Shown piece after piece: positions 7,567-16,515 of a stretch of 64,000 nt of DNA. A model generated the notes under the pieces. That model was not told the origin of the DNA and searched no databases. It saw only the letters and a list, made by a program, of their open reading frames with translations. Origin of the DNA: Blastomonas ursincola (lineage in GTDB: Bacteria > Pseudomonadota > Alphaproteobacteria > Sphingomonadales > Sphingomonadaceae); the NCBI RefSeq assembly GCF_013607875.1, contig NZ_VDES01000002.1:513638-577637 (forward strand). Direction: 5' to 3'. Each line of letters begins with the position of its first letter. The stretch's first letter is position 1. A program made the position numbers and the translations under genes.

Positions 7567-8325
7567 TCAGACCTTCGTGCTGAACGGCGTGAAATCGGTG
7601 GCGGTATCGAATACCTCTACCCCTTCGCGCCGCTTCAGCCAGCCGACCACGGCATAGGTCACCGGCGTCAGCACCACTTCCCAGCTCACCTTGAGCAGCC
7701 AGTTGGTGATCATCACGGTGATGACCTGGCTCGTCTCCCATTCGCCGTAAAAGGCGAGCGGGTAGAAGATCAGGCTGTCGACACCCTGGCCGACCACCGT
7801 CGAGCCGATCGTGCGGGTCCAGAGCAGCTTGCCCGCCGTCCAGATTTTCATCCGCGCCATGACGTAACTGTTGACGAACTCGCCCGCCCAGAAGGCGACG
7901 ATCGAGGCGAAGACGATCCTGGGAACCTGGCCGAAGACCGATTCATAAGCCGCCTGGCCGTTCCAGCCTTCCGCCGGGGGGAGGCTCACCACCACCCAGC
8001 TCATGAACGCCATGAACAGCAGCGCGCCGAAGCCTGCCCAGATCACGCGGCGTGCGCGGGCATAGCCATAGATTTCGGTGAGCACGTCGCCGATGACATA
8101 GCCCAGCGGGAAGAACAGGATGCCCGCGCCATAAACCCATTGCTGTCCGGCGATGGTGATGAAGGTCGGCTTGGCCGCGCCGATCACGTTCGACAGCAGC
8201 AGCACCGTGACGAACGCCGCCATGACGAAATCGTAATATCGGAAGCGGTGCGTAGCGGGATCGAAGCCGATGCCTGGTTGCAGGCTGTGGCTGACGGCGG
8301 CGGGTTCGGCAGAGGGGCTTTGCAT
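7567..8325 (-). CDS. Queuosine precursor transporter (YhhQ/VUT family)
   Basis: 252 residues, six predicted membrane helices. It matches the VUT/YhhQ family: FVTVLLLSNVIGAAKPTFI near the N-terminus, PLGYVIGDVLTEIYGYARARRVIW, and FVNSYVMARMKI...RTIGSTVVGQGVDSLIFYPLAF. YhhQ imports queuosine precursors (preQ0/preQ1) for modification of GU(N) tRNA anticodons. I took the ATG at 8325; a GTG at 8352 would add nine residues. It is followed upstream by a tRNA-Arg gene on the opposite strand. Confidence 0.88.
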   Translation of the reverse strand: MQSPSAEPAAVSHSLQPGIGFDPATHRFRYYDFVMAAFVTVLLLSNVIGAAKPTFITIAGQQWVYGAGILFFPLGYVIGDVLTEIYGYARARRVIWAGFGALLFMAFMSWVVVSLPPAEGWNGQAAYESVFGQVPRIVFASIVAFWAGEFVNSYVMARMKIWTAGKLLWTRTIGSTVVGQGVDSLIFYPLAFYGEWETSQVITVMITNWLLKVSWEVVLTPVTYAVVGWLKRREGVEVFDTATDFTPFSTKV

Positions 8326-8391
8326 CGCCCCAAGCCATATCGCGGTTTGCACCCACCTGCAAAGCCCGCTATTGCGCCCTCACCAAGGCGC

Positions 8392-8468
8392 GCGCCCTTA
8401 GCTCAGCTGGATAGAGCACGAGACTTCTAATCTTGAGGCCGCAGGTTCGACTCCTGCAGGGCGCGCCA
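8392..8468 (+). tRNA. tRNA-Arg (anticodon TCT)
   Basis: 77-nt cloverleaf with encoded CCA. The acceptor arms GCGCCCT/AGGGCGC pair perfectly; the D-arm is GCTC...GAGC, the anticodon stem CGAGA/TCTTG carries loop CTTCTAA (anticodon TCT, decoding AGA), and the T-arm is GCAGG-TTCGACT-CCTGC. Confidence 0.96.
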
Positions 8469-8515
8469 ATCGCCTGGACGGTCGGTGGCGCCGATCGACC
8501 TGTCCCGGCTGCACC

Positions 8516-9913
8516 CTAGAATTCCGACCAGTCCTCTGCATCCGCCTTGAGCGCCAGATTGCCGGTCACCATCGGCACGCGGGCGGCAGGTGCCGGGCGG
8601 GGCATCGGCCTGGACATGGCGGGTGCACCGGATTTCTGGCCGGCATTGAACTGATCGACGACCTGCGACAGGTTGGTGGCCTCGCCTGCCAGGCTGCGTG
8701 CCGCTGCATTGGTTTCCTCGACCATCGCAGCATTCTGCTGGGTCATCTTGTCCATCTCGCCGACGGCGATATTGACCTGCTGCAAGCGCGCGGCCTGCGC
8801 CTGGGCCGAGCTGGAGATCTCCGAAATACGGCTGTTGATCGCAGCAACGCGGTCGCTGATCTGCAGCAGGACCGAACCTGTCTGATCGACAAGGGCAACC
8901 CCATCCGACACCCCGGTGGTCGACGCGGTGATCAGTTCCTTGATGTCCTTGGCAGCATCGGCCGAACGCTGGGCCAGAGCGCGCACCTCGTTGGCGACCA
9001 CGGCAAAGCCCTTGCCTGCATCCCCGGCGCGGGCCGCCTCGACCCCGGCGTTGAGGGCAAGCAGGTTGGTCTGGAACGCGATACCGTCGATGACATCGAT
9101 GATGTTGGTGATCTGGCTCGACGATTTCTGGATCGCATCCATCGCCTGCACGGCCCTGCGGACAACCGCACCGCCATTGTCGGCTGCAGCATGAGCCTCT
9201 CCGACCTGCTTGCCGACCTCTGCCGCATTCTGTGCGGTCTGCTGCACCATGGTGGTCACCTCGCGCATCGCGGCGGCGCTTTCCTCCAGGCTGGCGGCCT
9301 GCTGCTCGGTGCGGCTGGCCAGATCGTCCGAGGCCGAGCGGATCTCGGTGGCGCCGGTCAGAACATGCGATGCTGCCGCCGCTGTCTGCGCCAGAAGCTC
9401 GCTGAGCCGGGACGTGGTGTCGTTGAAGCTGGTGCGCAGGCTGTCATGGTCGGCATCGAACGCGCGCTCGATCCGATAGGCCAGATTGCCGCTCTTCATC
9501 TGCTCCAGCCCGGTGGTGATCTCGGACACGACCGTGTTCAGGCTCCTTTCCGCGCGGTTGCGTTCTGCGGCATTGTCACGGAACACCAGCATCGAGCGGT
9601 TCATCCGGCCGACACAGTCCTGGTGCTCGGTAAACGCGAGCGGACTTTCGATATCCCCGGCAGCAAGCCCCTCCATGCGGACAACGGTGCTGACATAGGG
9701 GTCACAGATCAGCTGCTTGGCCTTGAGCAGGAGAAGCGCGATACAACCCATCGCGGCGAGCGAAAGGCCTGTCTGGCCAGCACCCGGAGCCGCGCCAAGC
9801 CAGCCCGTCAACCCGGCCGCGATCGGGATCGCCATCAATCCCAGCACCAGGGAAATGATCCAGTCGAATTTCTTGCGGATCGGCATGTGAGCGTAGAACT
9901 GGTGGATCATCAT
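8516..9913 (-). CDS. Methyl-accepting chemotaxis protein without periplasmic sensor domain
   Basis: 465 residues. Two closely spaced membrane helices (residues about 17-37 and 47-65) are separated by only a few residues, so there is no periplasmic ligand domain. A HAMP-like segment follows (DPYVSTVVRMEGLAAGDIES), then the coiled-coil signalling domain with the conserved hairpin tip (IDGIAFQTNLLALNAGVEAARAGDAGKGFAVVANEVR). Methylation-region Glu/Gln pairs flank it. The C-terminus EDWSEF resembles the aromatic tail that docks adaptation enzymes. It should signal to CheW/CheA, sensing from inside the cell or the membrane. No other chemotaxis gene is in the window. Confidence 0.94.
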   Translation of the reverse strand: MMIHQFYAHMPIRKKFDWIISLVLGLMAIPIAAGLTGWLGAAPGAGQTGLSLAAMGCIALLLLKAKQLICDPYVSTVVRMEGLAAGDIESPLAFTEHQDCVGRMNRSMLVFRDNAAERNRAERSLNTVVSEITTGLEQMKSGNLAYRIERAFDADHDSLRTSFNDTTSRLSELLAQTAAAASHVLTGATEIRSASDDLASRTEQQAASLEESAAAMREVTTMVQQTAQNAAEVGKQVGEAHAAADNGGAVVRRAVQAMDAIQKSSSQITNIIDVIDGIAFQTNLLALNAGVEAARAGDAGKGFAVVANEVRALAQRSADAAKDIKELITASTTGVSDGVALVDQTGSVLLQISDRVAAINSRISEISSSAQAQAARLQQVNIAVGEMDKMTQQNAAMVEETNAAARSLAGEATNLSQVVDQFNAGQKSGAPAMSRPMPRPAPAARVPMVTGNLALKADAEDWSEF

Positions 9914-10519
9914 GAACCTGTGCTGCGAAACGTGGATGAGGTCGCATGCCGTTCATCGACTGCAATCGATAAGCACTGGTTAACGACGAGGCCGATGACA
10001 TGAAACCCGGATGGCGATTGAACGCCGGAACTGGAAAGCGTTGTTGCGTATTACTTCACCATTGCTTGAGCATCGGCGCATGCGGTCATATTCCTAAACG
10101 GCGGGAATAGCGGCAAATTCCGACCGGAATGCTGTGCTTGCCGCCAGGGCTCCACTGATCTCCGTGTAGCGATTCAAATATATATACCTGCAGTGACTTG
10201 CAGCTTTAGATGTGACCGATGTTAACCACTGGCAACTGTCCACAAAATTGGACACCTGCGAAACTGACATCTTTGCGTGTTTCGCTTCTGCGCTTCCCTC
10301 ACGGCCCGTCGCCGCCCGGGCAGCAATTGCCGAAATTTTTTTTCGAAATTTGCCGGGTGCCTGGCGGGTCATCGTCGCACCGGCGTTCAAGCCCGGTTCC
10401 GGACTACCGAATCGCCGATCCGCCAAGCCAAAATTTTGCCGCGGATAACAATCCTTCCTCACACTTTGCGATTCATGCTGCTAGAGGGCACGCATTCACA
10501 TCAGTTAATCGGACGGATA
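9914..10519. other. 606-bp intergenic region between MCP and fpr genes
   Basis: No convincing gene. It separates divergent genes and is A/T-richer than its surroundings, consistent with two promoters. Visible structures are a short dyad GTCCA-caaaat-TGGAC at 10238-10253 and an A/T-rich run of T's near 10338. An open frame on the minus strand (10094-10462) has poor codon use and no recognisable domain, so I do not call it. Confidence 0.5.
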
Positions 10520-11272
10520 ATGGCTTTCACCCCCGCCAAGGTTTTGACCACGCATCATTGGAACGAAGGGCTTTTCTCCTTCACCGTCGAGCGGCCTTCG
10601 TCGTTCCGGTTCGTCAGCGGACAGTTCGTGATGCTGGGGCTGATGGTCGATGGCAAGCCGCTGCTGCGCGCCTATTCGGTCGCCTCGCCGATGTGGGACG
10701 AATCGCTCGAGTTCCTGAGCATCATCGTGCCCGATGGCCCGCTCACCAGCCGTCTCTACAAGATCCAGCCGGGCGACGAGATCCTGCTCGGCGGCAAGCC
10801 CACCGGCACGCTGACGCTCGATGCGCTGCTGCCCGGCAAGCGGCTGCACCTGATCGGTACCGGCACGGGGCTTGCGCCCTGGATGTCGATCATTCGCGAT
10901 CCCGAAGCCTATGAGCGGTTCGAGCAGATCACCGTGCAGCACACCGTGCGCCAGATCCAGGACCTGGCCTATCGCGACCTGCTCGAAAGCAAGCTCAAGG
11001 ACGATCCGCTGGTCGCCGAGGAAGCCGCGAAGCAGCTCGTCTATGATTGCTCGGTCACAAAATGCCCGACCTGGGTCGACGAAAACCGCCGCATCACCAC
11101 GCGGATCGAGGCGGGCGACTATCCTCTCGATCCTGCCACCGACCGCGTGATGCTGTGCGGCAGCATGGCGATGATCAAGGAAACCGGCGCGCTGCTCGAA
11201 TCGCTGGGCTTCGAGGAAGGGGCCCAGTCCAAGCCGGGCACCTATGTGCTCGAGCGCGCCTTCGTCGGCTGA
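10520..11272 (+). CDS. fpr: Ferredoxin--NADP reductase
   Basis: 250 residues. A bacterial Fpr-type flavoenzyme that passes electrons between NADPH and ferredoxin/flavodoxin. The FAD-binding motif is LLRAYSVASP (RxYS), followed by FLSIIVPDGPLTSRLYKIQPGD; the NADP-binding region shows LIGTGTGLAPWMSIIRD and VMLCGSMAMIKETGALLES; it ends VLERAFVG, close to the C-terminal aromatic/hydrophobic tail of subclass I bacterial Fprs. The length matches the family (about 250-260). The ATG at 10520 follows GGACGGA. Divergent from the chemotaxis receptor gene. Such enzymes often serve oxidative-stress defence, but the regulation here is not evident. Confidence 0.93.
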   Translation: MAFTPAKVLTTHHWNEGLFSFTVERPSSFRFVSGQFVMLGLMVDGKPLLRAYSVASPMWDESLEFLSIIVPDGPLTSRLYKIQPGDEILLGGKPTGTLTLDALLPGKRLHLIGTGTGLAPWMSIIRDPEAYERFEQITVQHTVRQIQDLAYRDLLESKLKDDPLVAEEAAKQLVYDCSVTKCPTWVDENRRITTRIEAGDYPLDPATDRVMLCGSMAMIKETGALLESLGFEEGAQSKPGTYVLERAFVG

Positions 11273-11275
11273 GCT

Positions 11276-11710
11276 TTACGCCCGGATCGCTTCCAGCGCG
11301 GTGCGCAGGGCATCGGGCAGGGGCACCGGGCGGCGGGTTTCTCGATCGACATAGACATGGGTGAAATGCCCCGCAGCCGCGGCGGCATCCTCGTCGTTCG
11401 CGAACAGCCCGACCGCATAGCGCACTGACGAAGTTCCGATATGGTCCACGCGCACGCCCGCATGGATCAGGTCGGGAAAGGCGGTGGGCGCGAAATAGGC
11501 GCAGCCGGTTTCGACCACCAGGCCGATCACGCCGCCGGCATGAATGTCGAGCGCGCCCGCGCGGATCAGATATTCGTTCACCGCGGTGTCGAACCAGAAA
11601 TAATAGACCGAATTGTTGGTATGGCCGTAAATGTCATTGTCCGACCAGCGCGTGCTGATCTGCGTGAAGTGGCGGAACTGCGCACGGCCGGGGCGGGCGG
11701 GGCGGCTCAT
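11276..11710 (-). CDS. Acyl-CoA thioesterase (4HBT/YbgC-like hotdog)
   Basis: 144 residues forming one hotdog domain. The catalytic-type segment RWSDNDIYGHTNNSVYYFWFD (Asp in the WSDxDxxGHxNN motif) marks a 4-hydroxybenzoyl-CoA/YbgC-like thioesterase, and the strand SSVRYAVGLFANDEDAAAAAGHFTHVYVDRET follows. It hydrolyses acyl-CoA thioesters in the cytoplasm; the chain specificity is unknown. Its ATG overlaps the stop of the thiolase-like gene upstream (ATGA), so the two are translationally coupled and likely act on the same acyl-CoA. Confidence 0.88.
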   Translation of the reverse strand: MSRPARPGRAQFRHFTQISTRWSDNDIYGHTNNSVYYFWFDTAVNEYLIRAGALDIHAGGVIGLVVETGCAYFAPTAFPDLIHAGVRVDHIGTSSVRYAVGLFANDEDAAAAAGHFTHVYVDRETRRPVPLPDALRTALEAIRA

Positions 11711-13251
11711 GCGGCGACCGTGAAGCTGTTGACGCCGTCGGCGTGTCGGATGGTGACCCTGCGCCCGATCGGATCGCGCGCCGGATCGGCAAGCGCGGCG
11801 AGCTGGCCCGCCTTGTCGGCGTCATCGGGGCGCGCAACGATGCGCCCCTTGTCGGTGCGCGCGATCACCACGGCGCGCGCGGGAACGCCCTTGGCATAGC
11901 CGATGGTATAGCTCTCGATCATGCCGGTCGCATCTTCCTCCAGCCGCTCAGGCGAAGGTTGCGCATCGACCTCGGCCTGCATCGGGGCGTGGTCCACCGG
12001 CGACCAGCTTTTAGGCGCGGTCGTGCTGTAGATGCCCACCGCTTCCTTGGACAGAAAGCCGCCATTGGCGAGCACCAGGCCATAGCTGCCTGGGTCGGCG
12101 CGCAGCGTCTCGACCATCGCGGCGATCCCGTGCATCGAGTAGTTGTTGCCCGCCCCGCCCGAGAACGGGAGCCCGCCGGTGAGCGTCAGCGGCGTGCTGC
12201 GTCCGTCGACGCCCAGCGTTTCGGCGGCGAGCAGCACCGCCACCGGGAAACAGCTGTAGATGTCGTAATGCGCGATGTCGGCAGCGGTCTTTCCCGCACT
12301 GGCGAGCGCACCCTTGAGCGACACCTCGATCGCGCGCGAGCGCGACAGGTCGGTGCGCAGGCTGACCGGCTTGTCCATCGCCTCGCCGCTGCCGTGCAAG
12401 AATACCCATTTTGCGCGCGGCACGCCCATCGCCTCGGCTTGGCCGACGCTCGTCAGGATGACGGCCGCGCCCTGGTTCACCGCGTCCTGCGCGACATGCC
12501 ATTTGAGATAGGGGTCGGCGACCGGATAATTGCCGTCCGATGGCGTCGCGAGATAGTCGGCGCTCATCGCCTTGGGGAATTGCGCATAAGGGTTCTTGGC
12601 GGCGACCGCGCTGAACCCCGCCCAGAGTTCGGACATTTCGGCGACATGCTCGGCCTTGCTGCGACCGAGCCGCGCGCGTAGCGCGTTCTCGAACAGCGGA
12701 TAGGTGAGGATCGGCGCGCCGATGCCGTTTTTCAGCTCGTGCCGGTCGAGCAGCATCGGCCCAAGCCCGCGATCCTCCATTTCGCCGTCGATCGCCTCGT
12801 TCCAGTCGAGCGCCACGCCCTTGCGCGCAGCGGTCTTGGCCGCGGCGATCGCCTCCGATCCCGAGAGCACCACGCAACGCGCCTCGCCCGCATGGATCGC
12901 GGCGGCGAATTCGTTGACCAGCGATTGCGGGCTCTGGCCGCCGACGATCGAATAGATCGCGCGCGCCGGCGTCACGCCCAGACGCCGGGCGAGGCCGAGC
13001 GGCGGCTTGTCGCAGCCGCCCGTGCCTTCGGGGACCATGCCGGGCGCGCTGTCGGCGAAATGACGCACGACCGTGACCACATCGATCGCGGCGCGCACCG
13101 CTTCGGCGGCACCGGTGTCTGCCAGCGCTGCCTCCGCCGCGCGCTGCATCAGCGACTGCGGGCTGGGCGCGGCGGCGGCATCGCTGCCATCCCAGTGATC
13201 GACCGCCTGGCCGACACCGATCAGGACGGGGGTGCTGGGGTCAAGGGTCAT
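11707..13251 (-). CDS. Thiolase-fold acetyl-CoA acetyltransferase-like protein lacking the nucleophilic Cys
   Basis: 514 residues. It has the thiolase fold (PVLIGVGQAVD start; GGLPFSGGAGNNYSMHGIAAMVETLR with the conserved His; LANGGFLSKEAVGIYS near the end) plus a C-terminal domain of about 100 residues that resembles an OB-fold extension (ARAVVIARTDKGRIVARP). In classical thiolases the first reactive Cys lies in a segment equivalent to residues in SIVGGQSPQSLVN; here no Cys is present, and the C-terminal CxG is NGG. This noncanonical group is annotated as acetyl-CoA acetyltransferase but its reaction is uncertain. It is coupled to the hotdog thioesterase. Confidence 0.88.
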   Translation of the reverse strand: MTLDPSTPVLIGVGQAVDHWDGSDAAAAPSPQSLMQRAAEAALADTGAAEAVRAAIDVVTVVRHFADSAPGMVPEGTGGCDKPPLGLARRLGVTPARAIYSIVGGQSPQSLVNEFAAAIHAGEARCVVLSGSEAIAAAKTAARKGVALDWNEAIDGEMEDRGLGPMLLDRHELKNGIGAPILTYPLFENALRARLGRSKAEHVAEMSELWAGFSAVAAKNPYAQFPKAMSADYLATPSDGNYPVADPYLKWHVAQDAVNQGAAVILTSVGQAEAMGVPRAKWVFLHGSGEAMDKPVSLRTDLSRSRAIEVSLKGALASAGKTAADIAHYDIYSCFPVAVLLAAETLGVDGRSTPLTLTGGLPFSGGAGNNYSMHGIAAMVETLRADPGSYGLVLANGGFLSKEAVGIYSTTAPKSWSPVDHAPMQAEVDAQPSPERLEEDATGMIESYTIGYAKGVPARAVVIARTDKGRIVARPDDADKAGQLAALADPARDPIGRRVTIRHADGVNSFTVAA

Positions 13252-13294
13252 TTCGGGCTCTCCTGTCGTGTTCTTGGTTTCAGTGTTGTCAATT

Positions 13295-13375
13295 CGTCAT
13301 TCCCGCGAAAGCGGGAGTCCCGCTTGATTGCTGGCGCCGATAGGAAGCGGGACACCCCCGCGCGCGCGGGTGACG
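13295..13375. repeat. Dispersed palindromic repeat, copy A
   Basis: An 81-bp element with nested inverted repeats: outer ends CGTCAttCCCGCG / CGCGGGtgACG, an internal GTCCCGCTT / AAGCGGGAC, and a first hairpin TCCCGC-gaaa-GCGGGA. The same layout occurs at 42215-42296 (copy B), so it is an interspersed REP/MITE-like sequence. It sits between the thiolase-like gene start and the end of gspN. Confidence 0.75.
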
Positions 13376-13409
13376 ATGAAAGGATGGTCGGAGCCATATC
13401 CGCCACCCA

Positions 13410-14129
13410 TCAGAACCGCCCGTTGATCCGGATCGCCATCGCATCGCCCTGCTGGCGGAAGCCGAGGGCAGACAGCGCAGGCCCGGCGCTCGCGGCGAGA
13501 CCGCCGAGGCGGAAATCGGCGCTGTAGCGGCCATTGCCCCGGATGCGGATGTCCATCTGTTCCAGTCCCGACTGGCCCTTCAGCGGCACCAGCAGGTCCG
13601 CGCCGTCGCAGCGCAGATTCCCGCTCAGGCCGCGTTGCAGCGTTAGCCCGAACAGGCTCTGTTCGATATTCACCCGCACCGCGCCCGAGGCGTCTGTACA
13701 ACGGCGACCCGAAAAGGCGATGTTCACCCCATCGAGGCTGACGCTGCGCAGCGGCAGCGGTGCGAACAGGTCGGCGGTCGCGATCTCGCCCACCGCATCG
13801 CGCATCGCGATGCTGTCACCGCTCTGCGCCAGGCTGAAGGCGAGCGGGGGCTGGGCCGGTGCGTCTCCGGCGCGGGTCATCGCGAGGACCAGCTCGCCGC
13901 CGAGCAGCCCGGTGGGAGATAGCCCCGCATCAAGATCGCCGAGGCTCAGCCTGCCGATCTTCAGGTCGCGCACCGTACCCGACCAGATCGTCCCTTCGAC
14001 CGCGCGCGCGCTGACCCCGCGTGCGCCCAGGCCCGCAGCATCGAACACGATGCGCAGCGGCAGCAGCACGATCAGCGCGAGCAGCAATGCCAGCGCGATC
14101 AGCACCGCCCGCTTGGTGCTGCGGCTCAT
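13410..14129 (-). CDS. gspN: Type II secretion system protein N
   Basis: 239 residues. One N-terminal membrane anchor (VLIALALLLALIVLLPLRIVFD) is followed by a periplasmic domain with the GspN-type opening GLGARGVSARAVEGTIWSGTVRDLKIGRLSLGDLDA and later SLFGLTLQRGLSGNLRC. GspN is an accessory inner-membrane protein of type II secretion. Its start overlaps the gspM stop (ATGA). The gene order gspL-gspM-gspN supports the assignment, because GspN proteins are poorly conserved. Confidence 0.85.
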   Translation of the reverse strand: MSRSTKRAVLIALALLLALIVLLPLRIVFDAAGLGARGVSARAVEGTIWSGTVRDLKIGRLSLGDLDAGLSPTGLLGGELVLAMTRAGDAPAQPPLAFSLAQSGDSIAMRDAVGEIATADLFAPLPLRSVSLDGVNIAFSGRRCTDASGAVRVNIEQSLFGLTLQRGLSGNLRCDGADLLVPLKGQSGLEQMDIRIRGNGRYSADFRLGGLAASAGPALSALGFRQQGDAMAIRINGRF

Positions 14130-14605
14130 GCGCCGATCTTCACCAGCCGCGCCGAGACCGAGACGGTGCCATTGTCCATCCGCCGGATCACCAGTGTTTC
14201 GGGCACCACGCCGCGCCGTTCGAGATCGGCGAGCCAGGCGAGGAACGCGGTCGAGCGGGCCGAACCAATCGCGATCTCGGCGCGGTCATTGCCTTGCGGC
14301 GTGTTGGCATCGAGCGTGAAGCCGCGTTCCCCCGCCTCGCTGGCGAGCAGCAGGTGCAGCGCGGCGATCGCCTCGGCGGGGCGCTTGTCGGCGGGCAGCG
14401 AGAGCGCCTGCGCCTTGGCCTCGATCCGCCCGGCCTGCATCGTTGCCTCGTAGAAGCTGCGCTTGGCATCGGTCGCGAGGCCGTAAAGCGGGCTGTAGAT
14501 GCCGAAAAAGCCGATCACGCCCGCGGCCAGCAGCGCGGCGATTCCGACCAGGATCTGCTCGCGGCGCGACAGCGCGATGAACCAGTTCTTCGCCGCTTCG
14601 GTCAT
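14126..14605 (-). CDS. gspM: Type II secretion system protein M
   Basis: 159 residues. A short cytoplasmic segment with the family-typical WFIALSRREQILVG is followed by one membrane helix (IAALLAAGVIGFFGIY) and a periplasmic ferredoxin-like domain of about 110 residues. GspM pairs with GspL in the inner-membrane platform of the type II secretion machine and holds the ATPase GspE in place via GspL. It overlaps both neighbours by four bases (ATGA), so L, M and N are one translational unit. Confidence 0.88.
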   Translation of the reverse strand: MTEAAKNWFIALSRREQILVGIAALLAAGVIGFFGIYSPLYGLATDAKRSFYEATMQAGRIEAKAQALSLPADKRPAEAIAALHLLLASEAGERGFTLDANTPQGNDRAEIAIGSARSTAFLAWLADLERRGVVPETLVIRRMDNGTVSVSARLVKIGA

Positions 14606-15720
14606 GGCGCCAGCACCGTGATATCGGCCACCGCCTGGCCGGTCGCATCGCTGCGGTTGGCGGCGGTGACCTTGTAGCCATTGTTCTGCAGCGCGATCAG
14701 CACCGCGTTCAGGTCCTCGACGCGCGGAGCGGCGATCATCGCGCCGACAATGCCGCCGGGGCGGTAATCGGCCTGGCGGATGACGACGCCGGGCACCGGC
14801 TGCATCGCCGACAGCAGCCCGGACATCGGCACGCTGACCACGCTGTTGCCGGTGCCGCGCGCGGCGAGCTTCGCATCGAGCTGCGCCTCGGCCTGGCCGA
14901 CATCGGTCGCGCCGGGAACGTGCCGCTCGGCGCTGGCAAGCGCGCGCCGTTCGGCGAGATCCGCGCCCAAATAGTTCTTGCCGATCTCGAGCAGCGGGAT
15001 GGCGAGGCTGACCAGGAGCAGCGCGCCGAACAGCCAGGCGAGCGTGCGCCCCTGGCCCGGCGCGAGCGCGAACAGCGGCGTGCGGCGCGCGAATTCGCCC
15101 TGACGCAGATTGAGCGGGGGATCGGCCAGCGCGCCGATCATCGCGGCTTCGCGTGCATCGCTATCGAGCGACACCGGAGCGGCCGTCCCGAGCAGCACCG
15201 CGCCCAGCGCCTCGTCGGGCGGCAAAACCAGATCGCCCAGCCGCTCCGCTGCCAGATCGCCAAAGGTCGCAGCCACCCGATGTTCGGCAGCGGGCAGCAA
15301 CAGCCCGACGGGCAGGATGATATCCGGATCGAGCCCGCGCAACGCCAGTTCGGCCAGATGATCGGCCAGCGTCGCGCGCGCGATCGTCGCGCACAGCACG
15401 CGCATGCCCCCTTCGTCGACGGCCCGGCCCAGCGCGCGTACTGCGACGAAGACATCGCCACCGATGCTGAGATCGGCCGCGCGATAGCGCGCGGCAGCCT
15501 CGGCCTGGGGTGCGCTCATGTCGCCCATGTCGAGCGTACGGATCACCGTATCGGCGGCAGGGACGAGAGCCATGACGGGCGCATCGCCATCGCGCGCAGC
15601 CCGGGAAGGCGGGGTAAAATCCTGCCCGCGCGCCACAATATGGCCGCTCTCGACGCGCCACCAGTGCAGCGCGGCATCAGCGCCGGACGGGCAGCTGACG
15701 ATCAGGCCGCTATCAGCCAT
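14602..15720 (-). CDS. gspL: Type II secretion system protein L
   Basis: 372 residues. The cytoplasmic actin-like domain occupies residues 1 to about 220 (ALVPAADTVIRTLDMGDMSAPQAEAAARYRA, then PVGLLLPAAEH), and the conserved LNLRQGEFA immediately precedes the membrane helix (TLAWLFGALLLVSLAIPLLE). A periplasmic ferredoxin-like domain follows (VPMSGLLSAMQPVPGVVIRQADYRPGG). GspL recruits the ATPase GspE to the inner membrane. Unusually, the gene upstream is a DUF4345 membrane protein rather than gspK, so this L-M-N block is separated from the rest of the secretion genes. Confidence 0.9.
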   Translation of the reverse strand: MADSGLIVSCPSGADAALHWWRVESGHIVARGQDFTPPSRAARDGDAPVMALVPAADTVIRTLDMGDMSAPQAEAAARYRAADLSIGGDVFVAVRALGRAVDEGGMRVLCATIARATLADHLAELALRGLDPDIILPVGLLLPAAEHRVAATFGDLAAERLGDLVLPPDEALGAVLLGTAAPVSLDSDAREAAMIGALADPPLNLRQGEFARRTPLFALAPGQGRTLAWLFGALLLVSLAIPLLEIGKNYLGADLAERRALASAERHVPGATDVGQAEAQLDAKLAARGTGNSVVSVPMSGLLSAMQPVPGVVIRQADYRPGGIVGAMIAAPRVEDLNAVLIALQNNGYKVTAANRSDATGQAVADITVLAP

Positions 15721-15810
15721 GATCGTGCGCCACCAGCGGGGAATCAGGCGAGCAGGTCCAAAGCAAGATCGCGAAACCCCCGGTCAGCGACAGAATCAAC
15801 TGACCTCCCG

Positions 15811-16287
15811 TTAGCCAATCGGGCGGGCCGAGTCACCGGTCGTTTGCGGCTCGAACGGCTCGGCAGCAAGATTTTCGTCGCGGGTCTCGATCACCGGTTC
15901 CGGAGCCAAGCGGCGCGGGCTGAGGATCGCGAACGAGGCGACGAGCAGCACCACCGAAATCGCTTCTATGATCATCGACTGGGCAATGTTCGCGGTCAGC
16001 GGATCGCTGATCAGGCCGAAGACACGTCCGGTGAACGCGAGCGCCACCATTGCCGCGGCACCGAGCAGCCATTCGCGCTTGCCGGGCATCAGCCCGATGA
16101 GCGCCGCAAGCCCGGTGCCGATGAAGAACGCGCCCATATCGGCGCGGATCGCGCTCAATCCGGTCGCGTTCTGCTGGCCCAGCTCGAACTGCGCGATGAT
16201 CGTCTGCGGATCGAGCAGCGCGCGCGCGCCGATGATCACGAACAATGCGGAGAACCCCGCAACGAGCAGGCGGATGACCCAGACCAT
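15811..16287 (-). CDS. DUF4345-type four-helix membrane protein
   Basis: 158 residues with four predicted membrane helices (VIRLLVAGFSALFVIIGARALL; MGAFFIGTGLAALIGLM; WLLGAAAMVALAFTGRVFGLI; SMIIEAISVVLLVASFAIL) and a polar, acidic C-terminal tail of about 30 residues. The pattern ARALLDPQTIIAQFELG...GLSAIRADMGAFFIGTGL is typical of the DUF4345 family, whose function is unknown. An AAAGGGAG ribosome site precedes the ATG at 16287. It lies upstream of gspL on the same strand, 90 bp away, but need not be functionally linked. Confidence 0.72.
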   Translation of the reverse strand: MVWVIRLLVAGFSALFVIIGARALLDPQTIIAQFELGQQNATGLSAIRADMGAFFIGTGLAALIGLMPGKREWLLGAAAMVALAFTGRVFGLISDPLTANIAQSMIIEAISVVLLVASFAILSPRRLAPEPVIETRDENLAAEPFEPQTTGDSARPIG

Positions 16288-16515
16288 ATGCGATCGCTCC
16301 CTTTCCCAAAGACCATTGCTGCCTTGTTATGGACAGGCGGCAGGCGTGTCCAGCGTGCCCCATGAACGGATGGGCGGTGCATTCGATCCGGCAGGCCGAT
16401 GTAAACTGGTGCAAGCACCAGCCGCGCTTTCAAGCTGTCACTTTTGCTGGTTACCGCTTCAGCCGCTTTCCGATAGCCTCGCCGCCTGCAACAAAACCGG
16501 CGAGGGAGAGCGGCG

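Noticed and set aside
10238-10253. GTCCA-N6-TGGAC dyad as a regulator site for fpr
   Set aside because: Only 5-bp arms, expected by chance at this scale; not enough to call an operator.
10094-10462. 122-codon open frame in the MCP-fpr gap
   Set aside because: Unusual composition, no domain, no ribosome site, and it fills a region expected to hold two promoters.
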